Source of the DNA: Halobacteriales archaeon QS_8_69_73
Lineage (GTDB): Archaea > Halobacteriota > Halobacteria > Halobacteriales > Haloarculaceae
Direction: 5' to 3'
Assembly: GCA_003022945.1 (NCBI GenBank)
Contig: PXRZ01000043.1
Coordinates: forward strand, 42,086-95,161
DNA: 53,076 nt
Shown here: positions 1-8,261 of the stretch, piece by piece
Layout: every line of letters starts with the position of its first letter
How positions within the stretch are numbered: the stretch's first letter is position 1
Notes under the pieces: model-generated
Database searches by the model: none
What the model was told of the DNA's origin: nothing
The model's input: only the letters and a program-made list of their open reading frames with translations
Made by a program: the position numbers and the translations under genes

Positions 1-1
1 T

Positions 2-1051
2 CTCCGACAAATCCGCAACCACGCCGTCCGGGACTACTACAACTCGGATTACAACGACCGGCCATCCGACTACGACCAACATAACAAACTCACAGAGTGG
101 GCAGACCGTTGGCCGAGCTTTGCAGACCCATCAAGACACGCCGCACAACAGGCCATCAGCCAGATACACCGAGATCTAGAAACGCTGCAAGAACGCCGTA
201 ACGAGGGCTACAACGTCGGGCGGTTGACGTGGCAAGGTGCAGGCGAGTTTCGGTCGGTGTCGTACAATCAACCTCGTCGCTGGAACGTGGATCACAACAC
301 GGGCAACGACCAGTTCGTTCGACTCCGACTCGAAAAGATTGGGTGGTTCACCATCCGAGCAGAGCGCGACGTGCCACCAGCAGACGAGATCGACGAGATA
401 ATCCTGAAACAAGAGACAACCGGTTACTGGTACGTCTCGCTCGTGAGCAGTGTTGAACGTGTACCTGAGAAACCGCCACTGAGCGAAATTGACCCCGAGG
501 ACTGTGTGGGTGTTGACCTCGGCATCACCAGCTACATCCACACATCGGAAAATCTGTCCGTGGGGACGCTTGACCTGTCGGATGAGTACGACCGCTACGC
601 ACGAGAACAGCGGAAACTCGACCGGAAAGAACACGGCTCTGCCAACTGGGAGAAACAACGCCAGAAAGTAGCCCAAGCGAAGCGGACAATCAAGCAGAAA
701 GTACTGGACTATCAACACAAACTCACGACGTGGCTCGTCCAAGAATACGATGTTGTGGCCGTCGAAGATTTGGATGTGAAGCCGATGCTGAAAACCAGCC
801 AGAACGCGAAAAACAAGCAAGACGCCGCGTGGTCACGGTTTCTCGAACTGCTTGAGTACAAGGCTGACTTACACGGAACACACGTTGAAAAGGTGAAACC
901 AGAAGGCACGACCAAAGAGTGCGCGGTCTGTGGTGTCGAGACAGCCAAGCCAATCTGGATTCGTGAGCATTCGTGTCCTGCGTGTAGTCATACCGATGAC
1001 CGTGACCTCCACACCTCAGCGAGAGCGTGTGGATGCAAAGCGCGTCGTTGA
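2..1051 (+). CDS. tnpB: TnpB (IS605 OrfB) RNA-guided nuclease, 5'-partial and C-terminally damaged
   Basis: The frame is open from base 2, so the N-terminus lies outside the window; about 349 residues are visible. RuvC-like acidic residues are present: Asp in VGVDLGITSY, Glu in VAVEDLDVKPM and Asp in TDDRDL. The zinc-ribbon cysteines CAVCG and CPACS are also present. TnpB proteins are omega-RNA-guided nucleases that help IS200/IS605 elements persist. After TDDRDL the protein should run on through about 30-40 residues to a tail like VDAKRVVEAGSP. That tail is encoded in another frame just downstream (about 1029-1070), so the C-terminus has lost a segment and changed frame. The catalytic triad survives, but activity is doubtful. 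Confidence 0.85.
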   Translation, partial: LRQIRNHAVRDYYNSDYNDRPSDYDQHNKLTEWADRWPSFADPSRHAAQQAISQIHRDLETLQERRNEGYNVGRLTWQGAGEFRSVSYNQPRRWNVDHNTGNDQFVRLRLEKIGWFTIRAERDVPPADEIDEIILKQETTGYWYVSLVSSVERVPEKPPLSEIDPEDCVGVDLGITSYIHTSENLSVGTLDLSDEYDRYAREQRKLDRKEHGSANWEKQRQKVAQAKRTIKQKVLDYQHKLTTWLVQEYDVVAVEDLDVKPMLKTSQNAKNKQDAAWSRFLELLEYKADLHGTHVEKVKPEGTTKECAVCGVETAKPIWIREHSCPACSHTDDRDLHTSARACGCKARR

Positions 1052-1060
1052 AGCAGGAAG

Positions 1061-1081
1061 CCCCGGGGCTTGACCCCGGGG
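1061..1081 (+). repeat. Right-end hairpin of the IS element
   Basis: Perfect 8-bp arms CCCCGGGG flank a CTTGA loop, directly after the remnant of the tnpB C-terminal codons. In IS200/IS605 elements the right end carries such a hairpin, which is part of the omega-RNA scaffold; the guide would be read from the flanking DNA just beyond it, here the DUF433 gene. Confidence 0.65.
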
Positions 1082-1246
1082 TGCGTTCACGTCCTCGAGG
1101 GTCAACACCGGGTAGAGGTCGATTATCTCGTCGGGCGAGTAGCCGCTGTGCTCGTAGGCACTCGCGACGTTCCACACCCGGATACCCGTCTCCTCGATGG
1201 TCGGGGCACCGTCGCTGTGGTCCGGGTCGCGGACGATTTCGGTCAT
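1082..1246 (-). pseudogene. DUF433-family (VapB-like antitoxin) protein, truncated by IS insertion
   Basis: From the ATG at 1246 the frame encodes about 55 residues beginning MTEIVRDPDH and including IRVWNVASAYEHSGYSPDEI, which I recognise as the N-terminal two thirds of the haloarchaeal DUF433 family (about 75-80 residues). Homology stops at about 1082, exactly at the IS right-end hairpin; the frame then runs on nonsensically through the element to a stop at 1016. DUF433 proteins are small helix-turn-helix-like proteins, usually paired with a PIN-like DUF5615 toxin. That partner is not visible and would lie beyond the left edge if retained. The insertion has removed the C-terminus, so the gene is probably inactive. 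Confidence 0.75.
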
Positions 1247-1729
1247 ATACTTTTGTTTTGCGCCACGATATTTAAACGGTCGGCGACCCGTCCGGTGTCG
1301 AGAGGCCCACTCGGTGCGGACGCCCGCGGGTGACTCCCGGGCGACCCCGGTCTCATCGAAGTAGAGGTCAGAACGGTCCCCGTTCGTCTTTCGGCGGGTA
1401 CTTCCGGGGACGGCGTTCGTACGGCTATATTCGATACGGCGAGAGAATTCCGCCGTCGACGGCGCTCGCGCCGTCTGCTCGTGGCATCTTCGACGCCGCG
1501 CTGTCGTCGGCACTGCCCGACTGCCTGAGGGACGTGGTCCCTCTCTGTCGTCGGGCGACGCCCGACAGCCTGAGGGAGCTTCGCTTTCTCTCCGTTCATG
1601 GCGCGGAGGATTCACATTCGACACACCCCACAGTGCTTACTTCCCTCGGGGTCGTGGAACGGACAACGACATGTCTTCGGTGACCAGGAGAGATACGCAG
1701 GATTCCGCCACAGCGTCCGTGAGCCCTCC
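1247..1729. other. Intergenic region with small palindromes, no convincing gene
   Basis: Several frames are open here, but none has haloarchaeal codon character or a recognisable product. Between about 1440 and 1600 there is a run of short perfect palindromes: GGCGCTCGCGCC, GAGGGACGTGGTCCCTC and GTCGGGCGACGCCCGAC. They resemble the CG-rich filler repeats also seen near 12365 and 41376. The DUF433 promoter should lie at about 1250-1290 on the minus strand. Confidence 0.5.
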
Positions 1730-2698
1730 ATGAACGACACGACCGACCAGGCGACGGCGACGACGGACACCGATCTCGACGTCGAGACGGCGGGAGAGAC
1801 GGCGCGTGCGGTCATCGACAACGTCCAGCGCGTCATCGTCGGCAACGACGAAGTGATCGAACACCTGGTCACCGCGCTGCTCGGCGGCGGCCACGTCCTG
1901 CTGGAGGACGTCCCGGGCGTGGGCAAGACGATGCTGGCGCGGTCGATCGCCGAGTCCTTCGACTGCTCGTTCAGCCGCGTGCAGTTCACGCCGGATCTGC
2001 TGCCGGCCGACATCACCGGCGCGAACGTCTACGACCAGAAGGACGGCGAGTTCGAGTTCCGCCCGGGGCCGGTGTTCGCCAACGTGGTATTGGGCGACGA
2101 GATCAACCGCGCGCCGCCGAAGACCCAGGCGGCGCTGCTGGAGGCCATGGAGGAAGAGCAGGTCAGCGTCGACGGTCGGACCCGGGCCGTCCCGGACCCG
2201 TTCGTCGTCATCGCCACGCAGAACTCCGTCGAGCGGGAGCGGACCTACGAGCTCCCGGCGGCGGAGCTCGACCGGTTCATGCTGAAGCTCCATCTCGGCT
2301 ACCCCTCCGAGGACGAGGAGACGACGGTCATCGACCGCGCGGTCGGCGGCCACGCCATCGACGACATCGAGCCCGTCGCGCGGGCCGAGGACCTCCGGGC
2401 CGCCCGGACGGTGACCGCCCGAATCGAGGTCGGCGACGCCGTCCAGTCGTACGTCACGCGGCTGGCGAGCCACACCCGCGAGCACGCACAGCTGGGCGCC
2501 AGCCCCCGCGGCTCGATCGCGCTGGTCCGGGCCGCACAGGGGCGGGCACTGTTGGACTCCCGGTCGTACGTCGTCCCGGACGACGTGCAGGCGGCGGCGC
2601 CGGTGGTGCTGCCCCACCGGATGCGGGCCGAGCCGGGCGGCGCCGACGCCGTCGAGCTCGTCGCGCGGGCCCTCGAGGCCGTCCCGGTCGAGGGGTAA
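1730..2698 (+). CDS. MoxR-family AAA+ ATPase
   Basis: This 322-residue AAA_3 ATPase has Walker A GVGKTMLA at about residues 64-71, Walker B VVLGDEINRAP at about 119-129, a sensor-1 region ATQNSVE, and a C-terminal lid domain. The ATG at 1730 is preferred because the 44 codons upstream in frame match no MoxR. MoxR proteins act as chaperone-like ATPases, classically encoded with DUF58 and transglutaminase or VWA proteins. Here the gene lies 4 bp upstream of a DUF58 gene and a transglutaminase gene, so the three probably form one operon acting on an extracytoplasmic or membrane target. The substrate is unknown. Confidence 0.95.
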   Translation: MNDTTDQATATTDTDLDVETAGETARAVIDNVQRVIVGNDEVIEHLVTALLGGGHVLLEDVPGVGKTMLARSIAESFDCSFSRVQFTPDLLPADITGANVYDQKDGEFEFRPGPVFANVVLGDEINRAPPKTQAALLEAMEEEQVSVDGRTRAVPDPFVVIATQNSVERERTYELPAAELDRFMLKLHLGYPSEDEETTVIDRAVGGHAIDDIEPVARAEDLRAARTVTARIEVGDAVQSYVTRLASHTREHAQLGASPRGSIALVRAAQGRALLDSRSYVVPDDVQAAAPVVLPHRMRAEPGGADAVELVARALEAVPVEG

Positions 2699-2702
2699 CC
2701 CG

Positions 2703-3755
2703 ATGGGGCTCCGTCTCCGCGACCTGCGGCCGACCCGCCGTGGCGTCGTCGCCGCCGCGATCGTGACGGGGGCGCTGCTGGCCGGGACGGCGGCGCCGCG
2801 ATCGCTGAACGCGGTCGTGGTGCCGGGGCTGGTGGCGGTCGTCGCCGCCGTCGTCCAGCTGTGGCGAGCCGGCGAGCCGGCCGTCGAGCGGTCCGTCCCG
2901 GCGCCGGGCTTCCCCGGCGAGCGCCGGACCGTCGAGGTCGACATCGACGCGACGGTCCCGTGTCGCGTCGTCGAGGCGGTCGGTGACGGGCTCGCGGCCG
3001 ACGACCCGACAGCGGCGGTCGGCCACGGCGGCCGCCTGACCTACGAGGTCGAACTGCGGCGCCGCGGCGCCCACGACCTCGGGCCGGCGACCTGCCGGGT
3101 CACCGACTCGCTGGGACTGTTCGCCGCTGAGGTCGCCACGACCGGAACAGCGACGGCGCTGGTCTACCCGCCCGTCCGGTCGGTCGACGGCGGGCCGCTG
3201 TCGGCGCTGACCCGGCGGGACCGCGGCGGCGAGCGGACCTCCTTCGAGCGGCTCCGGGAGTTCTCGCCGGGCGACACGATGCGGGACATCGACTGGCGGG
3301 CCAGCGCCAAGCGCGGGGCCGACGAGTTCGTCGTCGCGGAGTACGGCGACCGCGCCGGTGGCGACGCCGAAGTCGTGACCGTCACCGGCGAGGCGGCGCC
3401 GGGCGGGGCGGACGCGATGGCCGCGACCGTCGCCGGCGTCGCCGCCCGCCTCCACGACGCCGGGGTGACGGTGTCCGTGGCGGTCCCTGGCGGCCGGGAA
3501 GGGGCGCCGCCCGGGCGGGCGAGGGCGCTGCTCCGGCTGCTGGCGCTGACCGGCGACGGCCGCCTCGATGCCGAACGGCGGGAGGCCGCCGACGTCCGCG
3601 TCGTCGGCGAGGGCGACCGGGCGACGGTGTCGCTCGCCGACGGAGAGGTCGAGATTGAGGTGGACGACGCCATCAACGGCGGCCGCGAGTACAGTTACGA
3701 GCGCGGCCACGGTCGGACCCGGACCCGGGACCGTGATCGAGAGGTGGTGGCGTGA
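2703..3755 (+). CDS. DUF58 domain-containing membrane-anchored protein
   Basis: The 350-residue protein has two N-terminal hydrophobic segments at about residues 14-55, then an extended beta-rich region. The DUF58 signature lies in the middle, with FSPGDTMRDIDWRASAKRG at about 188-206. DUF58 proteins are VWA-like partners of MoxR ATPases. The C-terminus is Arg/Asp-rich and probably unstructured. Its stop overlaps the next start by 4 bp (GTGA), indicating translational coupling in the MoxR operon. The molecular role of DUF58 is not established. Confidence 0.93.
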   Translation: MGLRLRDLRPTRRGVVAAAIVTGALLAGTAAPRSLNAVVVPGLVAVVAAVVQLWRAGEPAVERSVPAPGFPGERRTVEVDIDATVPCRVVEAVGDGLAADDPTAAVGHGGRLTYEVELRRRGAHDLGPATCRVTDSLGLFAAEVATTGTATALVYPPVRSVDGGPLSALTRRDRGGERTSFERLREFSPGDTMRDIDWRASAKRGADEFVVAEYGDRAGGDAEVVTVTGEAAPGGADAMAATVAGVAARLHDAGVTVSVAVPGGREGAPPGRARALLRLLALTGDGRLDAERREAADVRVVGEGDRATVSLADGEVEIEVDDAINGGREYSYERGHGRTRTRDRDREVVA

Positions 3756-5956
3756 GCACCGCCGACGGCGTCCGCTGGCGGGCGGGAGCGCTCTTCGACC
3801 GGCTGCCGGTCGCTCGGGCCGCCGCGCTCGGCGGCGTCGGGCTCACCCTCGGGGCCTTCCTGTCGGTGCTTCACGGCGTCCTCGTGGTGACCGGCGACCC
3901 GACGCGGCTCTACTACGTCGTCGCCGGCGCGGCGCTGGCGGGGACGGTCCTCGCGCGGTTCATCCGGCCGCGGGTCGCCGCGGCGGTCGGCGTCGCCGGC
4001 GTCGCCGCCGGGATGTACCTCTACGTCGCCTCGCTACCCGGCGGCTTCGGCTTCCTGGCGCTGCTGGCGCCGATGCTCAACGACGCGGCGGCGCTGCTGT
4101 CGGGGCTGTCGGTGCTGCGGGTGGTCAACGCCGATGTCTGGGCGCTGGCGGCCGCGCCGGCACCGGTGTTCCTGGCGTGGTACCTGGCGGTCCGGGGGCG
4201 GTACGGGGCCGGCGCCGGGGTGGCCGGCGCCGGCCTCGGACTGGTCGTACTGACCGGCGACGCGACGACGGCGACGACGCTGGCCGGCGTTCTCGGGGTA
4301 GTGCTGGCGGTCGCCTTCGGCGACTGCGACCGCCGGGGCGAGCGGCTCCGCAACGCCGACGGCGTCGTCGTCCTGCTGGCGACGATGGTCGTGCTGACGC
4401 TGTTCGTCGGCGTCATCCCGGGCGCCGCGGGATCGCTCGTCTCGACCGACGGCGTCAGCGTCGGCGGCGAGACGTCGACCGTGGAGTCGAGTCTCGTCTA
4501 CGCCGGCGACAGCGTCGCCGTCGCCGGGGCGGTCGAACTCTCGCCGGCGGTGCGGTACACCGTCGAGTCCGAGTCGGCCGCCTACTGGCGGGTCGGCACC
4601 TACGACCGCTACACCGGTGGCGGCTGGGTCCGATCGGGGAGCCTTCGGAGCTACCGGGGCGATCTCCGATCGCCGCCGGGCCGCAGCCGGACGCTCACGC
4701 AGACGTACACCGCCGAGACCTCGATCGCGACGCTGCCGGCCGCCGCCAGGCCGACCGCGATACGGGACGTTCCGGTTCCGGTGCAGGTGACCACCGCCGG
4801 GACCTTCCAGCCGGCCAGCCCGCTGCAGGCCGGCGAGTCGTACACGGTCGTCAGCGAGCGGCCGACCGCCGGCGCCGACGCTCTCCGGGAGGCCGGTACC
4901 GACTACCCCGAGGCCGTCGAGGCCCGGTACACCCAATTGCCCGCGAGCACACCCGACCGAGTCGCCGAACGGACCGACCGGCTGACCGCCAACGCCGACA
5001 ACCCCTACGACACCGCCCGGGTCGTCGAGCGGTACCTCCAGAACAACTACGACTACTCGCTGGACGTCGAGCGGCCGAGCGGCGACGTCGCCGACCGGTT
5101 CCTCTTCGAGATGGACGCCGGCTACTGCACCTACTTCGCGACGACGATGGTGGCGATGCTCCGCACGCAGGATATCCCCGCCCGGTTCGCCGTCGGCTAC
5201 ACCTCCGGCCAACAGGTGGAAAACGACGAGTGGACCGTCAGGGGGTACGATTCCCACGCCTGGGTCGAGGTCTACGTCCCCGAGACGGGGTGGGTCCGGT
5301 TCGACCCGACGCCGGACGCCCCCCGCGAACGGACCGAACGGCAGCGGCTCGCCGACGCCCGCGAGTCCGGTAGCGAGGCCGTCGACACCGACGCCTCGAA
5401 CGACTCCGAACTCGACCGCGGGACGCCCGAGCCGCGGCCGACCGCCACGGGCGACCCGACGACGGACCCGTTCCGGAACGAGAGCCGACCGCCCGGCGTC
5501 GACCGGGGCGGCGAGACGGGCGGCGACGGCCCCGGGCCCTCGCCGTCGGTGCCGCTGCCGAACCGGGAGCAGGCCGGCGTCGGGCTCGTCGTCCTGGCGG
5601 GGCTGGCCGCCGCCGGCCGACGGACCGGCGCCGACCGCCGGCTCTACCGCGAACTGTGGCTCCGGCGGCTGCCGGACGACTCCCCCGAGGCGACCGTCAT
5701 CGGGGCGTTCCACCGGGTCGTCCACCTCGAGGAGCGGGCCGGCCGCGAGCGCGAACCCGGCGAAACCGCCCGGACGTTTCTCGCCGACAGCGACCGACGG
5801 GCCAGACGTGTCGGCGAGCTCTACGAGCGGGCACGGTACGGTCACGGCGTCGACGAGGCCGACGCCGCCGAGGCCGCCGCACATCTGTCCGACCTGCTCG
5901 AGGAGCGCTCTCGGCTGCCAGCGGTGGTGAGACGGCCGCATACGGGCTCCCGATAG
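3752..5956 (+). CDS. TgpA-like transmembrane transglutaminase (DUF3488/TGc/DUF4129-type)
   Basis: This 734-residue protein starts at a GTG that overlaps the DUF58 stop. The first 230 or so residues form several membrane helices. A large extracellular region contains a papain-like transglutaminase core: Cys in AGYCTYFATT (about 459), His in YDSHAWVEVY (about 501) and Asp in VRFDPTPDAP (about 517). An acidic, Pro/Asp-rich linker follows, then one more membrane helix (about 610-625) and a helical cytoplasmic tail like DUF4129. The triad is intact. It completes the MoxR-DUF58-transglutaminase operon; the family probably modifies or cleaves surface proteins, but the substrate is unknown. Confidence 0.93.
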   Translation: MSTADGVRWRAGALFDRLPVARAAALGGVGLTLGAFLSVLHGVLVVTGDPTRLYYVVAGAALAGTVLARFIRPRVAAAVGVAGVAAGMYLYVASLPGGFGFLALLAPMLNDAAALLSGLSVLRVVNADVWALAAAPAPVFLAWYLAVRGRYGAGAGVAGAGLGLVVLTGDATTATTLAGVLGVVLAVAFGDCDRRGERLRNADGVVVLLATMVVLTLFVGVIPGAAGSLVSTDGVSVGGETSTVESSLVYAGDSVAVAGAVELSPAVRYTVESESAAYWRVGTYDRYTGGGWVRSGSLRSYRGDLRSPPGRSRTLTQTYTAETSIATLPAAARPTAIRDVPVPVQVTTAGTFQPASPLQAGESYTVVSERPTAGADALREAGTDYPEAVEARYTQLPASTPDRVAERTDRLTANADNPYDTARVVERYLQNNYDYSLDVERPSGDVADRFLFEMDAGYCTYFATTMVAMLRTQDIPARFAVGYTSGQQVENDEWTVRGYDSHAWVEVYVPETGWVRFDPTPDAPRERTERQRLADARESGSEAVDTDASNDSELDRGTPEPRPTATGDPTTDPFRNESRPPGVDRGGETGGDGPGPSPSVPLPNREQAGVGLVVLAGLAAAGRRTGADRRLYRELWLRRLPDDSPEATVIGAFHRVVHLEERAGREREPGETARTFLADSDRRARRVGELYERARYGHGVDEADAAEAAAHLSDLLEERSRLPAVVRRPHTGSR

Positions 5957-5957
5957 T

Positions 5958-5966
5958 GTTTAATAT
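5958..5966 (+). promoter_or_regulatory. TATA box of the aIF1 gene
   Basis: GTTTAATAT lies about 25-33 nt before the ATG at 5991. The spacing predicts transcription starting at or next to the start codon, that is, a leaderless mRNA, which is common in haloarchaea. Confidence 0.6.
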
Positions 5967-5990
5967 CATCGTCGTGTACGGCCTGACGTA

Positions 5991-6284
5991 ATGTCGGAAG
6001 TCTGCTCGACGTGCGGGCTCCCTGACGAACTCTGCGTCTGCGAGGACGTCGCCAAGGAGTCGCAGGAGATAACCATCCGCATCGACGAGCGCCGATACGG
6101 AAAGGAGGTAACGGTCGTCGAGGGGTTCGACCCCCGCGACGTCGACCTGGATTCGCTGTCGAGCGACCTGAAGTCGAAGTTCGCCTGTGGCGGCACCGTC
6201 GAGGACGGCGCCATCGAACTCCAGGGCAACCACCTCGACCGCATCGAGGACTTCCTTCGAGAGAAGGGGTACAACGTCGCGTGA
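5991..6284 (+). CDS. Translation initiation factor aIF1 (SUI1/YciH family)
   Basis: The 97-residue protein has the usual length for archaeal SUI1. A short N-terminal Cys cluster ([13 protein letters not shown], residues 5-17) could bind zinc and is typical of the haloarchaeal members. The SUI1 core follows, with [18 protein letters not shown] at about 64-81. aIF1 binds the small ribosomal subunit near the P site and monitors start-codon selection. It stands alone with its own TATA box, downstream of the transglutaminase operon. No defects are visible. Confidence 0.95.
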   Translation: MSEVCSTCGLPDELCVCEDVAKESQEITIRIDERRYGKEVTVVEGFDPRDVDLDSLSSDLKSKFACGGTVEDGAIELQGNHLDRIEDFLREKGYNVA

Positions 6285-6292
6285 CCGCTCTG

Positions 6293-6680
6293 TAAACTAC
6301 CCCGCCCTACTCGCTCCCTTTCGCCTTGCGGCGGTCGGTCACTCCTTGAGGGCGGGGCTTTCCCGCAACGCAATTGTGCCCCGCGACCCCGTGCGTGGGC
6401 GCGGCCCGGCTTTCTCTTGTCGTTCCACAGTGGAGGCGGCGGGTCGGAGTGGGTGCTGCGACCCGCGCTTGCCGGACCTGTGCCGTGGATTGTCCCGCCG
6501 GTTTAATTCCCGGTGTTCTCGCGCTCTATCCCCAAGCGGGGAACGGGAGCGGGGACGGCAGTAAATCGAGGAACGGCCCACGAGGGAAAAACAGGTTGCC
6601 ACACGGTGAAAGTGAACGGAAACGGGCGCTCCTCCCCTTCCTACCGTTCGCTTCGCTCGCGGCTGAGGAAGGGGGCTCCG
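6293..6680 (-). mobile_element. Remnants of two IS200/IS605-type right ends (non-autonomous or decayed)
   Basis: Two similar long hairpins occur in the same (minus) orientation. At 6303-6357, 9-bp arms CCCCGCCCT/AGGGCGGGG are separated by a CG-rich loop. At about 6630-6677, arms CCCCTTCCT/AGGAAGGGG enclose a loop containing GCGAGCGAAGCGAACG. The minus-strand text before the first hairpin ends in codons for RESPALKE, which resembles the tail of haloarchaeal TnpB proteins, but no catalytic domain remains. The whole 6285-6759 interval holds no convincing gene. The comparison with known element ends is from memory and needs a search. Confidence 0.5.
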
Positions 6681-6759
6681 CGCCCTGCACCGCTGCCGCT
6701 GACCGCACGTCGAGCGTCCGTTCTTACTCCGTTCTCTTGTCGCCGAGCGACTGCGCCGG

Positions 6760-7155
6760 TCAGAACGGCGCTTCCTCTTCCTCTTCCTCCTTCTCTCCGT
6801 CGCCGAGCTCCTCGCCGCCGTCGGCGGTTCCGTTGTCCCCGTCGCCCGTTTCGAGATCGTACGACCAGCCGCTGACCCCGGTCGACAGCGACTCGACCCG
6901 CCCGGAGAAGCCGTCGAAGGAGCCGATGAGTCGGGCCGCCTGGACGCTGGCCTCGCCCTTCGGGCAGACGGTGACGACGCGGTCGGCGCCGGCGACCGCC
7001 TCGATCCGGTCGGTCAGCTCCTCGAACGGGACGTTCTCGCTGTCGGGGATGTGGCCCCGCCGGAACGCCGATGGCGACCGGATGTCGACGACCCGGACGT
7101 TCTCGTCGTCGGTCAGCAGCGCGTGCAGTTTCTCGTCGTCGATCTCGCCGTCCAT
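6760..7155 (-). CDS. Rhodanese-like domain protein
   Basis: This is a 131-residue single rhodanese domain. VVDIRSPSAFRRGHIPDSEN is the conserved CH2A-type segment, and the active-site loop CPKGEAS carries the catalytic cysteine at about residue 64. Rhodaneses transfer sulfane sulfur from donors such as thiosulfate. The last 30 residues are a Gly/Asp/Glu tail ending in a run of six glutamates, probably disordered. It is the last gene of a minus-strand group, 36 bp after the Nudix gene. The substrate cannot be deduced. Confidence 0.92.
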   Translation of the reverse strand: MDGEIDDEKLHALLTDDENVRVVDIRSPSAFRRGHIPDSENVPFEELTDRIEAVAGADRVVTVCPKGEASVQAARLIGSFDGFSGRVESLSTGVSGWSYDLETGDGDNGTADGGEELGDGEKEEEEEEAPF

Positions 7156-7191
7156 ACCGGTCGAAGGGCGACGACGGGCTTAAGCGGCCGG

Positions 7192-7842
7192 CTAAAGATA
7201 GCCGTCGGCTGCCGCCAGCAGCAGTCCCTCCATCGTGGCGTCGTTGGCCGGCGGCTCGCGGGCCAGCTCCCGGGCCGTCTCCGGCGGGACGGTCCGGACG
7301 TCGAGGAACTCGCTGCCGTCGAGCGTCCGCTCGCCGGTCGAAAACTCTTCCGCCCAGACGATGCCGCGCTCGTGCCGCAGCAGCCCCGTCGAGCACCAGA
7401 ACGACTCGATCAGCTCGACGTCGTCGGCGACGAGACCGACCTCCTCCTCCAACTCGCGGGCGCCGGCCTCGGCGTAGCTCTCGCCGTCCTCGACGACGCC
7501 GGCCGGCAGCTCGTAACACAGCTCCCGGATGGTCGGGCGGAACTGCTCGATCATCACGACCGCCCGGTCGGCGTCGACCGGCGGCAGCCCGAACTCCGCG
7601 GGAGCGTCGACGACCGCGACGACGACGGCCGCCGCCGGCAGCTCCGCCCAGTAGTAGCGCTTCCGGTCGCCGTCGGGCAGCTCCACGAGGTCGTAGCCGC
7701 CGGTGTACCAGCCGGTCTCGTACTCCGCGACCGACTCGACGACGCGCCAGTCGTGGTCGGCGGGGCTCGGATCAGGGTCCGACTTCGGGTCCGGGTCCGG
7801 GTCCGGACCGGAGTCGGAGTCCGGGTCGGCGTCGTCGGTCAC
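7192..7842 (-). CDS. Nudix hydrolase (ADP-ribose pyrophosphatase-like)
   Basis: In this 216-residue protein the Nudix box is complete from about residue 117: GVVEDGESYAEAGARELEEE, followed by VGL, matching Gx5Ex7REUxEExGU. The downstream segment FWCSTGLLRHERGIVWAEEF resembles the ADP-ribose/NDP-sugar pyrophosphatase branch rather than MutT. An acidic Asp-Pro-Ser repeat N-terminus of about 30 residues is unusual and probably disordered. The gene overlaps the stop of its upstream neighbour by 4 bp. The exact substrate is not determinable. Confidence 0.92.
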   Translation of the reverse strand: MTDDADPDSDSGPDPDPDPKSDPDPSPADHDWRVVESVAEYETGWYTGGYDLVELPDGDRKRYYWAELPAAAVVVAVVDAPAEFGLPPVDADRAVVMIEQFRPTIRELCYELPAGVVEDGESYAEAGARELEEEVGLVADDVELIESFWCSTGLLRHERGIVWAEEFSTGERTLDGSEFLDVRTVPPETARELAREPPANDATMEGLLLAAADGYL

Positions 7843-8261
7843 GCTGCCTCCGGCGGCCGGACGATCTCCAGCCGGTAGCGCGTCCCGTCGACCCGCAGGA
7901 AGGCGACGTCACCGGTCGGCGAGTCGCCGCGCCGGTCGACGGCCGCCGGCGTCCGGGCCTCGAACTCCTCGAACTCCGCGAACGGCGTGTGCGTGAACGC
8001 TTCCTTGAATCCGACGACGCCGGTGTAGTACGGCTCCGACCGGCCCGGGGCGTCGTCGGCCGCCGTGACGGCTCCGAAGGAGTAGGGGAACCGGCGTTCG
8101 GAGAGGTTCTCGCCGGCGACGGCCGACCCGCCGGCGGCGACCGTCGCCTCGACGTAGTAGGGGTCGCCGGTTCGGATAAGGCCGGGCAGCGCGCCGAGCG
8201 CCAGCAGCGCGACGACCAGCCCGGTGATGACCAGCAGAGCGTTGCGGGTTACGGGTCGCAT
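7839..8261 (-). CDS. Uncharacterised single-pass membrane-anchored protein
   Basis: This 140-residue protein starts at the ATG at 8261 (MRPVTRNALL). One N-terminal hydrophobic helix (about residues 8-28) acts as an anchor or uncleaved signal. The remaining 110 residues are soluble and presumably outside the cell. The larger open frame extending upstream to 8639 is an overprint of the next gene. It overlaps that gene by 13 bp and the Nudix gene by 4 bp, so the three are almost certainly co-transcribed. I do not recognise the family. Confidence 0.8.
   Translation of the reverse strand: MRPVTRNALLVITGLVVALLALGALPGLIRTGDPYYVEATVAAGGSAVAGENLSERRFPYSFGAVTAADDAPGRSEPYYTGVVGFKEAFTHTPFAEFEEFEARTPAAVDRRGDSPTGDVAFLRVDGTRYRLEIVRPPEAA

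Larger units (their letters stand above)
1..1081 (+). mobile_element. IS200/IS605-family (IS1341-type) element, left end cut by window
   Basis: The stretch carries a tnpB reading frame followed by a terminal GC hairpin, the layout of the right half of an IS200/IS605 element. Its base composition is clearly less GC-rich than the flanking chromosome, which fits recent acquisition. The right boundary is placed at about 1081, where a minus-strand DUF433 reading frame breaks off. No tnpA is visible, but the left end lies outside the window, so it is unknown whether the element is autonomous. Confidence 0.8.

Noticed and set aside
1250..1380. Minus-strand sequence possibly from a degraded transposase upstream of DUF433
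   Set aside because: Too short and no motif could be assigned.
1637..2944. Long minus-strand frame opposite the MoxR gene
   Set aside because: Arg/Asp/Gly-rich antisense shadow; MoxR on the plus strand has all catalytic motifs.
6490..6520. CCGGTTTAATTCCCGG, reminiscent of a tRNA T-arm
   Set aside because: No acceptor, D or anticodon stems can be built around it at tRNA distances.
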